The notes under the pieces: model-generated
The model's input: only the letters and a program-made list of their open reading frames with translations
What the model was told of the DNA's origin: nothing
The model's database searches: none
In this document: positions 35,815 through 48,471 of the stretch, piece after piece
Layout of the letters: each line of letters starts with the position of its first letter
How positions within the stretch are numbered: the first letter of the stretch is position 1
Translations under genes and position numbers: made by a program
NCBI GenBank assembly: GCA_963669155.1
Contig: OZ022576.1
Span: forward strand, 9,341,210-9,405,209
Direction: 5' to 3'
From: Arbacia lixula
Lineage: Eukaryota; Echinodermata; Echinoidea; Arbacioida; Arbaciidae
DNA length: 64,000 nt

Positions 35815-36558
35815 AATTGGCAACTCACCTTTTTGGTTTAGCTGGATTATCGAGGAAATGACAAAGCAGCTCAACTCAGCAGCAGACTTGCGGATGGTGA
35901 GTCGAAAACTGTAGCTCGGGTGAAAAGCAAATAGGAAGAAAATTGAAGTGTATGACTTCATGATACTTCTCAAAATGTTGATACGTCCTTCTCTGTATGC
36001 CGCTCTCTCACTCTCCAAAATCTCACTTTTCACCTGTCCCATCTCTGCGTCTTCTATATTTGACTTAGTGTACTGGATTGATATCAAGGTGTGCTCTACA
36101 GTGTATTCGTTTTAAATGATTGCACGTGGGTTCACGCTCAATTAAGAATATAAATCATATTCAGCTTAGCTAATTCAACAGTGGGAAGTTACAAGCCAAG
36201 AATGAATACGTAGCGACGTTCTCTAAAGTAGTTTTTACATTTTAAAAGTAACGAAATTATATATTTTTTTCTTATCCCTTTTACGCGATTTATATCTCTA
36301 TTACTATTTACCATCCATTCCTTTCTCTCTGACTGTTCGCTGGCCCACCTTGTTGTATTTCTGCCCCCCCCCCCCCCCCCTCCCCATCCACCCTATCATT
36401 CCCTGGTTTAGTTGACTGACTTAGCGGAAGGAAGAGATTTTGGCACTGCATCGAGAACCGTCGAACAAGCGATCGAAAAGACTAAGGCCAACATCAAGTG
36501 GATGGAAAACTACGCACCGGTGGTGGAGGAGTGGTTACGTGGCCAAATGAATGAATAG
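35815..36558 (+). CDS. duplicated aminopeptidase terminal exons 17B and 18B
   Basis: Exon 17B (35815-35896, 82 bp) encodes IGNSPFWFSWIIEEMTKQLN and exon 18B (36412-36558, 49 codons with TAG) encodes …TASRTVEQAIEKTKANIKWM, ending GQMNE. They match 17A and 18A in length class, phase and sequence: about 9 of 28 and 21 of 48 residues are identical. Both have good GT/AG sites and are open, so splicing from exon 16 at 28658 would give a 1001-residue form B. Alternatively they are the surviving tail of a duplicated neighbouring gene. A possible poly(A) signal is at 37973-37978. Confidence 0.85.
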
Positions 36559-39069
36559 CGTTACTATGGTTACTCGTAGCATGGGTTATAAGCTGAGGAG
36601 TAGTTTCTTTCTGCTACACAGTTACAGCCGCAGCTAAGTCTATACGCTTGTACTACTCCTGCTTCTCTCTGTGATCTCACTTCCTTTCCGAAAGCCGGAG
36701 AGAAAACGTTACTATCATGCACATTCAGATTTAAGTGTAGTGGCAGCGGTGCATCAGAGACAAACATACTCCACAGATTAGAGTCTAGGCTAGGTTACAC
36801 GATGTGCGGTTCTCCTCTCGTGGGAAAAGGAGATCGACACGACGTGAACGTGGACGTGATCTAGAACCATCACACCCTTGTCTACTCCAAAGCTCAGCCG
36901 CTGTGGTAATGAGTCCACATCCACGTCCGCGGCCAGCCGGCCACACACATATCCTACGCACTTCTCTTAGGGTTGTTGATCATTATCAATGCATTAGTTC
37001 CCATCATTGTAATGACAACATATGGAATTCAACATGAACGCCATCAGTAGCAATAACCCGTTTTCGTGCTAATGGGCTGGAGGTGAGCAAATTTTTTGAC
37101 GAGAAGGGATCATCTTGTACAAAGTCCGACATCATTGTAAGCACGATTTGATAAATGACTGTCAGTTCCCGCGGGTGTGAATGCATATTAAAATTAAACT
37201 GAAAGTGTGCTGTATAGTTAAAGACAGCCCGTCCCTTTTTCAGATCACCACAAAACCATCGAAACATTGGAAAAATATATAGAGAAGTGTTAGCAAGCTG
37301 CATATTCATAATTTGAAACGGATACGTAGTGTAAAATTCAAATAATGCACGTAAACAACGTCTGATTAATAGTCTTTACCTCAGGATCTCAGCAGTTTGT
37401 GTTGAAATATCTGCTTTATTGATTAATTTGTTTATTAAATTATAAAACGCATTATGAAAAAAATGTTCTATAGGAGGAATCATCTCCAAAGTTTGGTAGT
37501 TACTCATAAAATTAGGATTTCACACATGCATAATAACCACATAGATACTGTAACAAAGACTAATACTTTTTTCGAAGTACGAAAAAAGTCGGTTTGAAAT
37601 TTAACGGCTGAAATTTTTTACATATACAGAAAGCTTCAACATGCTATATTCTTAGAAATGGTCTTGAATCACACTTTCTTCAATTTACGATCGTGATAGA
37701 CGATTTCAAATTTTAAGCTTGCAAAAGGGACGAACAATCTTTAAGTGAGGCTGATATTGTTTGCGTCTTAAAGTAAGAAGAATGAGTACAAATGAAAAGC
37801 AAGGAATACGCGAAAACTTTCTTAATCTTAGTATGTCTGTCTATTCTAAATGGCGCGAGAGTTATTGTCAGAGCGGTACTCAAGACACAAATGTGATATG
37901 GTAATTGCACAACACCATGGGTTACATTATCCCCATCGAAAACTGGAAAAAATCGAAAACAACTTCCGGTTGAATAAAATTGCCTGCATACATCATTGCG
38001 TGTAGGCCGTTTATTTAATTGTCAATAGAAATGAAATTACACTTTATAATTGTATAGACTGGTCTCGTTAATGCAGTGAGGAAGTTTATTTATGCTTTCA
38101 CTGTCCATATAAAGATGATAACAATACGTAGCAGAGTTTCATTATAATAAGTTGTCGTTGTTTTGATGATCATTTGCATTTGATAACTATCAGCTGTCAT
38201 AGCTGATTTTGCATTTGATTTCTTTAATATAAGTATTGCGTTATTTAAGTCTGATTGTTTTTCTAAATCATTATTCTAAAAGTAACATAATACCATTATG
38301 TTAGATTTAGTTTCTTCATCTCCATCCGACACACAGAAGTGTAGGCTGAATATGTATACATTATATCGTTAGTGGGAAGGGGCAGTGGGAAGGGGGGGGG
38401 GGGGGCTCATTTTCACCCCATCCCTGGGCCTCTCCACCACTAATAATATAAAATACATGTAGTGCATTATGCGTTTTCCCTTATGCATGAAAATCGTATG
38501 TCTTTCTGTTTCATCTTATGGTTATAACAGTCATACATAGATAAAATATAGCTATGTTTTGTACGACAGTATAATGACTATAATAATATTTTTATCATAT
38601 ACAGTATATCATGAATCACATGTATGTTGACCAGTTGTCATTATTATTTTCCCATTATGTATCTTCATCATCATTCCTTACACAATTTTTTTTTTGTGGC
38701 CTGTACCTTACCGGAACTATATGGAGATACAATGTATGCATAAGATTCAATATCATCACAACCATGCTTACCCCATTAAGAGAAAATACGTGACATAAAG
38801 TGTATTCTAAAGAAACACGATTTTATTTACAAGGCGTAACGAGCAGATGAATACCACGTCATCCTTCTCCTGGTAAATTCATTTTGCTTTCAACCCCCAT
38901 ATTTATCGGTTCACAATCAAAGTTAACAACGGGACTTTTTTTTTTTTTTTTTTTTATAAATACGGAGTCATCTGTTGTATGATTAGTAAGTACTAAACTT
39001 CCAATAATGTCACTTTATATGTGTATGTATTGTAACAAAACTGTGATTTAGGCAATATAGGGTCTATTT
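36559..39069. other. 3'UTR of form B and intergenic stretch
   Basis: No gene was recognised. A minus-strand open frame at 37004-37309 (…KKGRAVFNYTA, …RKRVIATDGVHVEFHM) looks like translated repeat but could not be assigned. A poly(G) run lies near 38393. Confidence 0.4.
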
Positions 39070-39435
39070 AGCAAGACTACCTATTCCTCTCCTACTCCAG
39101 CTATCCCTCCGTGTCTCTTCACTCTTTCTTCTCTCCTTCTTATCTCTACCATCCTTCCCTCCAATCCTAGTATTTCTGTCACCCTCTCTCTGCAACCCCC
39201 CTTTCACTTCTTGGTCTGAGTTATCAGACTCGTAGAGTTTCTATCCCCCCTCTCCTATCTCTCTGTCTCTCTGCAATCTCCCTTTTACTTCTTAATTGGT
39301 CTGATTTATCAGACTAGTAGTTTCTATTCCCCCTCTCCTATCTCTCTCTCTCTCTCTCTCTGTGAACTTTACCCTCCTCCCCTCTCCTATCTCTCTCTCT
39401 CTGTGAACTTTACCCTCCCTCTTCCCTCCTATCCA
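39070..39435. repeat. CT-rich imperfect tandem repeat
   Basis: Units contain TTTCTATCCCCCCTCTCCTA, TCTGTCTCTCTGCAA, TTATCAGACT and GTGAACTTTACCCTCC, each two or more times. It is a local imperfect tandem array with no coding potential. Confidence 0.7.
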
Positions 39436-39885
39436 GTCTACTGCATGTTATCTCCCCTTTCCTCCACAAACCATCTCAGGCAGTAGGCAGCCAGTGAATG
39501 TTTGTAAATAACAGTTTTGTGCCAGTGTGTAGGTACATGCTGTACATGTAAGTGTATGTAATGTGTATGTAGGCCAGTGGGGTGGGGACTGGGTATATAA
39601 GAGGGGTGGTAGTCAAAGAAATTCAGTTTTGGAGATATATAGTTTTAGAGAGGTAGTTCAGAAGAGAGCAACAAGTTCAAGTCATCAATAAAGTCTCCAT
39701 GAACGGTAATTCTCTTTGCAAGTTTGATTTATTCTGTGATTATCAAATGTGTGTGCTTGTGAAGCCATGAGTTACCATGCACGATATGCGTGATGATGAG
39801 TAGGCTGAGGTGATGCTCGGTGTGGTGTGTGTTGAGGCACGATATACTTTCGTGAAAAAGAACTCAGGGTGGTAACAGACCCGAA
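39436..39885 (+). mobile_element. possible solo LTR
   Basis: A TATATAAG box at about 39594 is followed roughly 95 bases later by AATAAA at about 39689 and a short downstream stretch ending near GTAACA at about 39880. A promoter and a poly(A) signal so close together are typical of an LTR. I cannot define exact TG…CA ends or a target duplication, and no internal genes flank it. Confidence 0.35.
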
Positions 39886-40077
39886 AATTTGTTACAGTAT
39901 GGATGGATAAACATTCTGACCGTTTATCATAAACAACTATACTTTGGATTAAAAGATCTTTCTTGTAATACCACAATTGGAATTTTCCGAACAGTTTTTG
40001 TGTTTGTGTACGCGCATACTGCGTATGTGTTTTTTTGTTTTTTTGTTTTTGTGTATGTGTATGTGAAAGAGAGAGAC

Positions 40078-40097
40078 ATAAATAGAGAGAGATAGAT

Positions 40098-40163
<66 letters not shown>

Positions 40164-40165
40164 AA
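40078..40165. repeat. (GA)n microsatellite
   Basis: A nearly pure GA run followed by AAAAAAGGGGGGGGG. Frames through it are Ser/Leu repeats. Confidence 0.95.
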
Positions 40166-40779
40166 AAGGGGGGGGGGTGAATAGACATTTATGTATTTGT
40201 GTGTGTATGGGTGTGTGTAAGTGTTGTGAAAGTATTTTGATATAATCTTTAGTGACATTTAAAGCATATATATGATTATTTTGCTGAACATGCCACAACA
40301 AACACAGAAAAAGGCTGAAGGATATAATGTCACGAGTATAAAAAGCAAGGTTGGTTTATTGTTGCCATAATGTATAGATTTATACTGTATTATCGTCAAT
40401 ATAAATATAACTGTTAAAACAGCGCTATGTATACCGGCGCTATAAAGATGGACATAATGGGGGTTGAGGGTGTGTGTGTGTGTGTGTTGGGGGGGGGGGG
40501 GGGGGGCATTCAATAATCCTACGTCATTGAATGTGCACACATATTGGATACAATTACAAAAGCAGGTAGGCTATTTAAATTGTCTGACTTTTGTATCAAC
40601 TTTTCTTCAAAACAAAATGGGTATGTCCAAGTGCCTGCCTACCCATGCACCATATTATAGGTCCAAAATAGGTGAATGTTGGCTTCCAGACAGCCAAGTT
40701 CATTTCCAGGGTTCATGTGCATTATTTTTCGTGTGAAAACTCATCATCCAGCAGCCCCGCTTGTTCTCCCGACCTTTCG

Positions 40780-41414
40780 CAACCGACCCAGGGAGATCTG
40801 TCTTGCCCGTCGCCCAATCATGACCCTTCCCTCACCCACGAGAGACCCCCAGGGCCACGGGGGCGGCAAAAACTCCGTCACGTGAGCGCGCTCCACCAAT
40901 CAGCAGGCTAGCTTGTGCGATGACGTACGGAGCTGCACCACCCTCATTTCTCACACGACCCCCACGACACGAATTACTGCAAGGGTGGGGACATCAACCC
41001 GACTGGATTTTCGGCCCGAAATCGCAGATTTTGGACGCTTTTCTTGGGGGGATGCTTTTCAAATCATCCCCTGCTTATCACTGAAGTTCATGGACGTAAT
41101 CTATCACAATTTGGAGTGAGATTTAATGGTTTGTCGGAGTGGTTTGTTTAGAGTCGTCTGTGGGTGACGCTTATGCGCCACGTACCTACAACACACAGTA
41201 CGACAATACGCGCCATACCTATACACACACGGGCAGTCTCCACGGTCGGACGATCGAGTGTACAAACTGCATGCACGACACACTGGGTATCTCGATGTGT
41301 GTGTGTGTGTGTACATCGCATACGTGTGTATGACCGGTCGCGTGTAACACTCCCCGGGCCCCTGCCAGCCGTCCGACAGTGAGGGGCGATTCTAATTCTC
41401 TACAGCGGCGGAAG
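40780..41414 (+). promoter_or_regulatory. probable promoter and non-coding exon 1 of the NAB gene
   Basis: A CpG-rich patch in an otherwise AT-rich window. It contains ACGGGGGCG at 40857-40865 (one base from the EGR consensus GCGGGGGCG), an E-box CACGTG at 40879, CCAAT at 40896 and a CRE-like TGACGTA at 40921. A strong donor (GAAG|GTACGTG) at 41414/41415 would end a non-coding exon 1 and splice to the acceptor at 43018. The start of transcription is not visible. Confidence 0.55.
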
Positions 41415-43018
41415 GTACGTGCATTCTTTTTCTGATTTCAAGCACAATTCGCTCATACCCATGTAGATTTGTGTAATTTACAGTTGAACTTGAATCAAGA
41501 TATTGCCGAACCAGTCTAATGTTGTATGAAAAAGAACACCACCGGAACTCGCTTCCGATGTTTGTGGTGGAACCAGCATTTTGGTCGGGTGGGTGAAGAT
41601 ACGGGGGGGGGGGGGGGGGGGGGGGTTTATTGAGGGTGAGGGGTGGGGTGGGGCGAGGATGGGGTGGGGATGAATGGGCGTGGTTTGCTAATCCCAAATG
41701 AAGCGCAAATTTTTCGATAGACATCAAAGAGCGGGGCGAAGAGAAGGTTCGGCCTGGGAGGCTCGGAGCTAGGACTAGTAGGAGAGGCCGAGCGAGTCAT
41801 GAATGTAACTCTTGGACGTGGATAGAGTTATTGAATTGCTGTTTCTGGTGACTGTAAATTAAGGCATGATAGATGGGGAAATATGAACATGTAAAACAAA
41901 ATCACACAATGTAGGCCTACTCGTGTTAACTGTACATCAATGTTTAAATGTATGTAAAAGTTGGTGTTATGTGAGATTGTTGGTCTTTTAAAAATCTGGT
42001 TTATGATTTTTTTTTTTTATTTCATTTAAAACTCAATCGTGCAGGCCTATTCAACAATTACCTTATATTTGACTTTCTTGGCCTATTTATTAGCTCGGGC
42101 TTAATCATCAATGATGAAAATTAATATTATTTAAATATCAAATCAAATCAAATATATTTACTGTGTCATAGTATTTGATTGTGTTGTCATGTTGACTATA
42201 CTAACCCCCCACCCCCCTCTCCCCTGCATTTCGTAGATTTCATTCTTAGTTCTTAAAATGTATGTGAAGAAAATTTTGGTCCATCTATGCCTCTAATATG
42301 TCTTAAGATTTTAAGATTATAATTGGTTCACTACAGAACTGTCAGATATACTGTAGGCCTATAGATCTGTACAATGCTCGCTCGATAAAGCGCTATGTCC
42401 TTATCATTACATTGCACGCTCTTGCTGGTCCAGACTGTTTCCAGCGAAGTAAAACGAGACACAAAAGCGGTGCTCTGTATAGTTAAACATGTTCATATTT
42501 TGCGTATAGGCCTACCCGGAAACCCCCCTATTGACAGTACTTCTTTTTGTTTGTCACTTTTGTTTCTGTGATACATAAAGCTGTCAAAAAGCTTACTTTA
42601 CCTGTTTAAATGGGGTGTACGTATCCCTTTGTATAAACCACCACATCGACATCATACGTGTACTAATATAATAAGGTCCTATACTTTGATGTTGAGAAAA
42701 TATAAATCTTCAAAAATATTAGGACACAACTTTAGCAGCATAAGTTGAGTAACTCGTAAGTTTTGTGATAAATTAAGAAATTCGAAAAATGTCATAACTG
42801 TTATCCTTTGACGGAATTGTGTCACACCTTCACCATTTTATTTCTACTATTAAAACCAACTTGACTTCAAGGTGGACTTTACCTTTAATTTGTCTCATTA
42901 TTTGGCATGTATGATCTTGAGTAGATAACTCCTACTCCCATCACGAAATTAAAATGTTTCACTTTCATCCATCACATATTTTAACTTGTCAAACTTAAAA
43001 ACATGTTTGTAACACCAG
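41415..43018. other. intron 1 of the NAB gene
   Basis: Contains a poly(G) run near 41606 and a MITE fragment at about 42740-42888, listed separately. TAGGCCTA occurs three times (41912, 42354, 42507). No coding exon is seen. Confidence 0.55.
42740..42888. mobile_element. fragment of a TTAAAGG-type MITE
   Basis: The right end is GGTGGACTTTACCTTTAA at 42871-42888, preceded by CCTTTGACGGAATTGTGTC and TTCACC. The intact element at 55591-55927 has the same order of motifs (CATTTGACGGATTTTCGTC, then GTGGACTTTCCATTTAA). The left end was not found, so this is a partial copy. Confidence 0.7.
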
Positions 43019-43085
43019 GTCCAGATTCTGCTATCGCGGCGAGACGGCGGTAGCAACCATACCTTCCCGGGCCGCTAGGCGGAAG

Positions 43086-46000
43086 ATGGCCGAGAGCAGA
43101 CGCAATCCGATCCCGCAGACGGTGAGCGAGCTGCAGCTATATCGCGTGCTCGACCGCGCCAATCTCCTGCCCTACTACGCGAACTTTATCCACCAAGGCG
43201 GTGACGACGTCCAGCAGCTTTGTGAGGCGGGCGAAGACGAGTTTCTCGAGATCATGTCGCTGGTCGGCATGGGTGCCAAGCCACTGCATGTCCGCAGGCT
43301 GCAGAAAGCCCTACAGGAGTGGGTGGCTAACCCAGCAGCGTTTCAGGTGAGTGCAGAGGTTGACTGTCTAGTCTTAATTCCCATACACCTTCTTTTCATC
43401 TGTCCTCTATTGTATCCGCTTTCCATTACCCCTCTTTCTTTCTTTCTTTCTTTCTTTCTTTAAATTTCGTATTTGTTCGCTATGTCTGTATGTGTATGTT
43501 CAACAACAATGAAGTACATGTTTTATGACAATCCTATCATTTGCAATGCCATTTTACTCTGTTAATACTGTAAACTATGGTTGAATGAATTGAATTGATG
43601 TACAGTAGGAACAATGTAAAACAAATATAAGTAAAAAACTAACAATAGGGAACAGTAATTAACACAATCATTGTAACATCGAGAACATTGCCATTAAATT
43701 TTCTCTCAGGTGAAAAAGGAACTGCTTTTTGATATTTCCTTTTCCTTGATATCAAGGAGTTGACTTTTCAAAGAAATTCCCCCAAAGCGGTTGACTCTTC
43801 TCCATCTTCCAGGAGCCTCTGCCCAGTCAGTCAGGCCACCACAGCCAGCTGTCCAGCATGGAGATCCCGCTAGCAGTCAACCTGCAGCCTCACGGCAGCC
43901 ACGGGTCAGTCCACACCCCCACAGGGCGCTGGCAGGGGCAAGGGGGTGGAAGCAACACCCCCGGTTCCTCCTCCTCTCCCAGCAGTAGCGGTACCCGTCA
44001 CCCGACCCCCGGCAGCTACCGCCCCGGTGGAGCGGGCACCATTGCGTCCCCCTCACCCGCTGCATTCAGTTCGGCCCCCATCGGCCGCAATGACAACCCT
44101 GCCCTTAGCAGGGAGACCATTGAGAACCTCCGGGCCACTGCAGAGCAGGTGATCCACTCTGAGGGCCTGTCCCCATTGCCGCTGAATAAGAAGATCACCA
44201 GGGAGGTGGAGTACATCCTCAGCATGGGCCCCGACCACCCAAACCGCATGGACGAGATCAAGAAGTGGGCCAGCATCTATGGACGCTTCGACTCCAAGCG
44301 CAAGCTGGAGAAACCCCTTACCATACATGAGGTAAGAAGGCATGGACGAGCTGGATTAAATTTAATCCAATCCATGTCAGAAAAATACTATGAGATTTGT
44401 TCAAATAACATTTTACAGAATACAAAAATGCATCAATTGCGCATAGAGTTACTGTACCATCTTTTTGTTAAAATAATTTAAGCAGTCTATGTGGTGAAAA
44501 ACTTTCAAACAGACTCATTGATTTGGAAGGAAGCTTCACTTCGGCTTAAGCCAGTGGGAGTGGTTTTCAGCATGAAAATGTTGATATAACATTACAACTG
44601 CACTGTAACATTTGTCTGACAGCAGATAATCACAAAATAGACAAAAGTTTAAAGTGAACGATAAGCCTTACAGCACTGTTTCATCAAAACGGTGAAGAAC
44701 AGTAGAACACCTGAGAAAAACAAGATTGTGTCTAGCCTGCTTGTGTTACTGTGCTGATGAGAAAACATTACATCTGCACAAGCTATGAGGCATTGATTCT
44801 GAATCCAAGACATTATCAATCCCAATGGCATGAATGGTGGCATCTTACTGTTAGACTTGAACCCTCTACTTCCATCCCCTCACGTCTGCAGGTGACAGTG
44901 AACGAGGCTGCAGCCCAGCTGTGCAACGTAGACCCACATCTGATCCTACAGAGAGAGAAGCTCTTTCCTCTGGCCAGGCAGGTGGTGAGGGACAGTGGCT
45001 ACCAATACAGGCACGGCCATTCCAGGTAGGTCTAGTGGTAAAGCACCTAGTATTCATAAGATCATGGGTTCAAATCTCCCAGCGAGAATGTATTATGTTA
45101 TTGCCTGCAGAAAGCCCTGATTTATTTGCCCATTTTTGTCAAATATCTCCTTTTCCTGCTTTTAATTGAGCCACCTAACCATGAGAGATTTCTTATCTAA
45201 TGCAATAATTTAAAACGTGAACTTGTGTTCTGCCTCTGTGTTGTGTAGGTCCCACAAGTCCAAATCCCACAAGAGCAAGAGCAAGAAGGCTAAGCTGAGT
45301 CACGACCAGGAGCTGAACCCCAACCCTAGGACAGTCCATGCAGAGATTATGAAGATCCGCAGAGAGGTGAGACACTAAACAAAGCCAAGAGATATGGTTT
45401 TATATGTGTTGGGTCTGAAACATGAAAAGAATTTCCCTAGACTGGCTTGGCTTGTTTTTTCCATGTGAAGCATAACTATGAGTCTTTGAACCAGTGGCAT
45501 TTCTCATAGTTGTTAAGCAAGAAAGGCAGGATCATGATTTCGAAGATCTGCAGTCGCTATCGGGTAAACAGAAAATAAAAGCTTAAATACCTCTAGTTCC
45601 AAGAGTTTATATCTGATTTACTTTCCATTTATTTCCTTATGGCATGAAAGAAGAAAGAGAGGAAAAATGAGCTGAATTTAAAGTGAGTTAAACCTTTGCA
45701 ACAAACTCTAGGTGTCTTTCAAAATCAGAAAGAGAGAGAGTATCAGTCTCAACATTTTGGGCACAATGCTAGACTATCCGTCATGTGGGATATAAATTGC
45801 AGAACTTTTGAGCATGCCAGGTATTTATGGTATCCCATGTAACCTGAAGGTGTTAAAAATTGAATAATTTAGTCAGATACTGGAATCAGAAGTATGAGTA
45901 ATACAGTGAACAAAAAAATATTGTAGTCTAAAATAAACTAGACCGACTATCTGTTCCCCGCAGGAGCGGATGAACGAGATTGGGACACTGCTGAACAACA

Positions 46001-48471
46001 TCAAGGCCCAGCAGTACGAGCTGAAGGCCAAGATCTCGGTGGCCAAATCGGAGGAGCAGCTGCAGCGTGTCTACGAGCTCCAGCTGGAGCTGGAGCGACT
46101 CACCACCCAGCAGCTGGCATACATGACGGAGCAGACAGACCTGATCAAGAAACAGAAGAGGTCAGACAGGTGAGATTAGCAGGGGTGTGGTGTGCAGGCA
46201 CAGCCCCCTGCCAGAAACCTGGAACATGAGAGTAACAATCAGCATTTTAATGTATAACATTTTTGTAGCGCTTCATACACTGTTTCTAAGCATATCTAGA
46301 AGACAAGAGGTAAAGGACATGTTAGAAAAATTACGTAATTTCAGATTCACAATAATTGCCTAAAAAATGAGCCAAGATGTCTTAAAAAATGTTTACAGGA
46401 TTTGGGGGGATATTTGAAATTCCACAAAAGCTGTGTCTTATATTAGTCTTGAGTGTCAGCATTGAAAAGTGGATTTAAGTGCTACACAAAATTGAAATGC
46501 TAATTTTTAACACAGCAAAACATGTTTTCAAAGGTGAATAGTGACAATCAGCATTGCGAAGTGGATATGAATTCAAGTGCAATTTAAAAGACATATCCAG
46601 TGCCAGGTAAATGCCAGCGCCTTTGCAATGCCGTTAAAAGTTTAAGCCTTTGCTTACCAGCCTGTAATATACTGCTCAGCCTTGTGCTAACTTTGAAAAA
46701 TGTTCCCTGAAACAGTATTTGTCAATTTCCCTTCTCATAAATTGTTCCTTACAATTAAATTATGTACAACAAAGACTATGGTCATGGTATAAACACTGAA
46801 GTTGTGGTCCTCAAACTGATACCGCCCTCTCATTTTGAACACGAACATGGCAAAATAACTGTTGAGACAAATTTCCAAGGAAAAAATGTTCATTCATCTT
46901 ATGCAGTAGAAATAATTTCTACATATTTCTTAATCATTGTTTCAAAGGAACAGTAATTTATTCTGTCCTATGCATGATATTGATAAGTTGAGGCAAATCT
47001 ACTCAAAACATGTTAGTGACCTGGTCTTGCGTGCATCTCTCTACCTGCTAGGTACTACGTTGCTAAGGCCAAGGCAGAGGGGCGGAGTGACGAGGAAGAA
47101 GAAGACCCTGACAACATGCTGCCCGACGGAACCGCCGCCATGCTGGCCGAAGACGCTCAACAACAGGCACAACAACAAGCACAACAACAGCAACAACAAC
47201 AACAGCAACAACAACAACAGCAGCAGCAGCAACAACAACAACAACAGCAACAGCAACAACAACATCACCCACAACACCAGCAGCATCAGCAGCAGAGCCA
47301 GCAACAAGCCCAGATGTCACAGCAACACATGGCCTCCCAGCAACCTCAACCACACCCAGGTAAATATCTCATCAATCCAGCACGAATTGTCAACTTGACC
47401 ACTTGGTCCAATATCCATATTGTCTCATTAAAAGGAATTTCTACTCTAAGACTCAAATACATTCCTCTCAATAGGAGCAGATCAATCTGAGAAGCAGCGC
47501 CAATCAGAGGAAAATCGGAAGTCTTAAAGAAAGTTATGACTGTTTTAATTATTTAAGCATGCCAAAAAGTAGTATTCTGCTTCTATTGAGAGCAACATAT
47601 CTTAGAACTGGAATACCGCTGTAACTCGTTTATCTAAGTTATCATTTTGTATGATAGTAACTTTACTCACACACCCTTTTATAAAATCCTCATTATTTTT
47701 TTAGATCATAACCCATAATAATTCTTGCTTAGGTTTTTATTAATAGATATCATGATACTAATCATATATAGATAGTGCCACACTAATATTAATCATCATC
47801 AAATCTTGAAAAGGTTGGTAATTTACAGCAAAAATAGGTCTTTGTCTCTGACCCAATTTTTGATAGATCGGAGATTGAAATGTTCGTCGCCACTGGTGGA
47901 TCAAAGGGACCAGCACACCAGCAACTCAGTCAACAGTCACCAACAACACCAACCACAGCAATACTCTGGCAGCCACCGCACTCACGATGACAGCCAGGCA
48001 ACCAGGCATCATGGTCGCAGGGTCAAAGGTGAAGATGGGGGCCACGAAAGCTGTCAGTCAAGCAGCGTTCACTCCCGAGGGTCGCAGCCACATCCACATG
48101 AGCAACTCCAACCACATGAGCAGCAGGGCAGTAGCCAACAATACAGCATTGGGAGCAGCCATGGTGCGGCTAGCGAACACTACCACCAGGCTGCCATGGC
48201 AATACATGAACACGGTGACATGCACGCAGGTCTGCCCAAGAGGGCGGCATTCAAGGCGCAGCGCCAGATGATGCAACACCTTTTGATGGATGAGGGCATC
48301 AGGCTCGCACAGACATTTGGCACCTATCAGCATCCTGTTGCTGCAGCCGCCGCCATGAACTTTGCCCCGCATATGGCTGTACCCAGTGTCCATGGCAACC
48401 ACCATGCGATGGTAGAACAGCGGCATGGGCACAGCATCCCTGCTCAGCCGCAACCAATGACGTTGATGTAG
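43086..48471 (+). CDS. NAB: NAB1/NAB2-family EGR-binding transcriptional corepressor
   Basis: NAB proteins bind EGR zinc-finger activators in the nucleus and repress their targets. Seven coding exons, all GT/AG and in phase: 43086-43346, 43813-44331, 44892-45025, 45249-45366, 45964-46169, 47052-47359 and 47867-48471 (2151 bp, 716 residues). NCD1 is at residues 5-87 ([55 protein letters not shown]). NCD2 starts at about residue 187 ([30 protein letters not shown]). A Lys/Ser-rich basic patch at 305-320 is a likely nuclear signal, and a coiled coil is at 345-412. It is longer than vertebrate NABs (about 490-525) because of a Gly/Ser/Pro linker (115-180), polyglutamine (449-510) and a His/Gln-rich tail. 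The exon starting 43019 supplies the start codon. Confidence 0.96.
44332..47051. other. NAB introns between exons 2 and 6 of the coding series
   Basis: Apart from the exons at 44892-45025, 45249-45366 and 45964-46169 and the SINE-like segment at 45026, I see no repeat family, RNA gene or further exon in these introns. Confidence 0.5.
45026..45130 (+). mobile_element. tRNA-derived SINE head abutting a NAB splice donor
   Basis: Directly at the end of the coding exon (…TCCAG|GTAGGT) begins a tRNA-like head: box A TAGGTCTAGTGG at 45028, then box B GGTTCAAATC at about 45067 with normal spacing. Box A starts within the donor itself. The 3' limit is uncertain. It resembles the tRNA-related segment at 35513 (shared GGTCTAGTGGT). 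Confidence 0.55.
47158..47300 (+). repeat. CAA/CAG polyglutamine tract in NAB
   Basis: Coding repeat in the sixth coding exon, starting at residue 449. It mixes CAA and CAG codons with a few GCA, CAT and CAC interruptions. Mixed codons point to a tract maintained at protein level or slowly evolving, rather than a fresh pure-CAG expansion. The opposite strand reads as poly-Leu and is not a gene. Confidence 0.95.

Noticed and set aside
37004..37309. Minus-strand 101-residue frame with RKRVIATDGVHVEFHM
   Set aside because: No splice partners and no recognised domain. It probably comes from an unassigned repeat.
47041..47353. Poly-Leu and Val/Ala frames on the minus strand of the NAB polyglutamine exon
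   Set aside because: Antisense shadows of the CAA/CAG tract.
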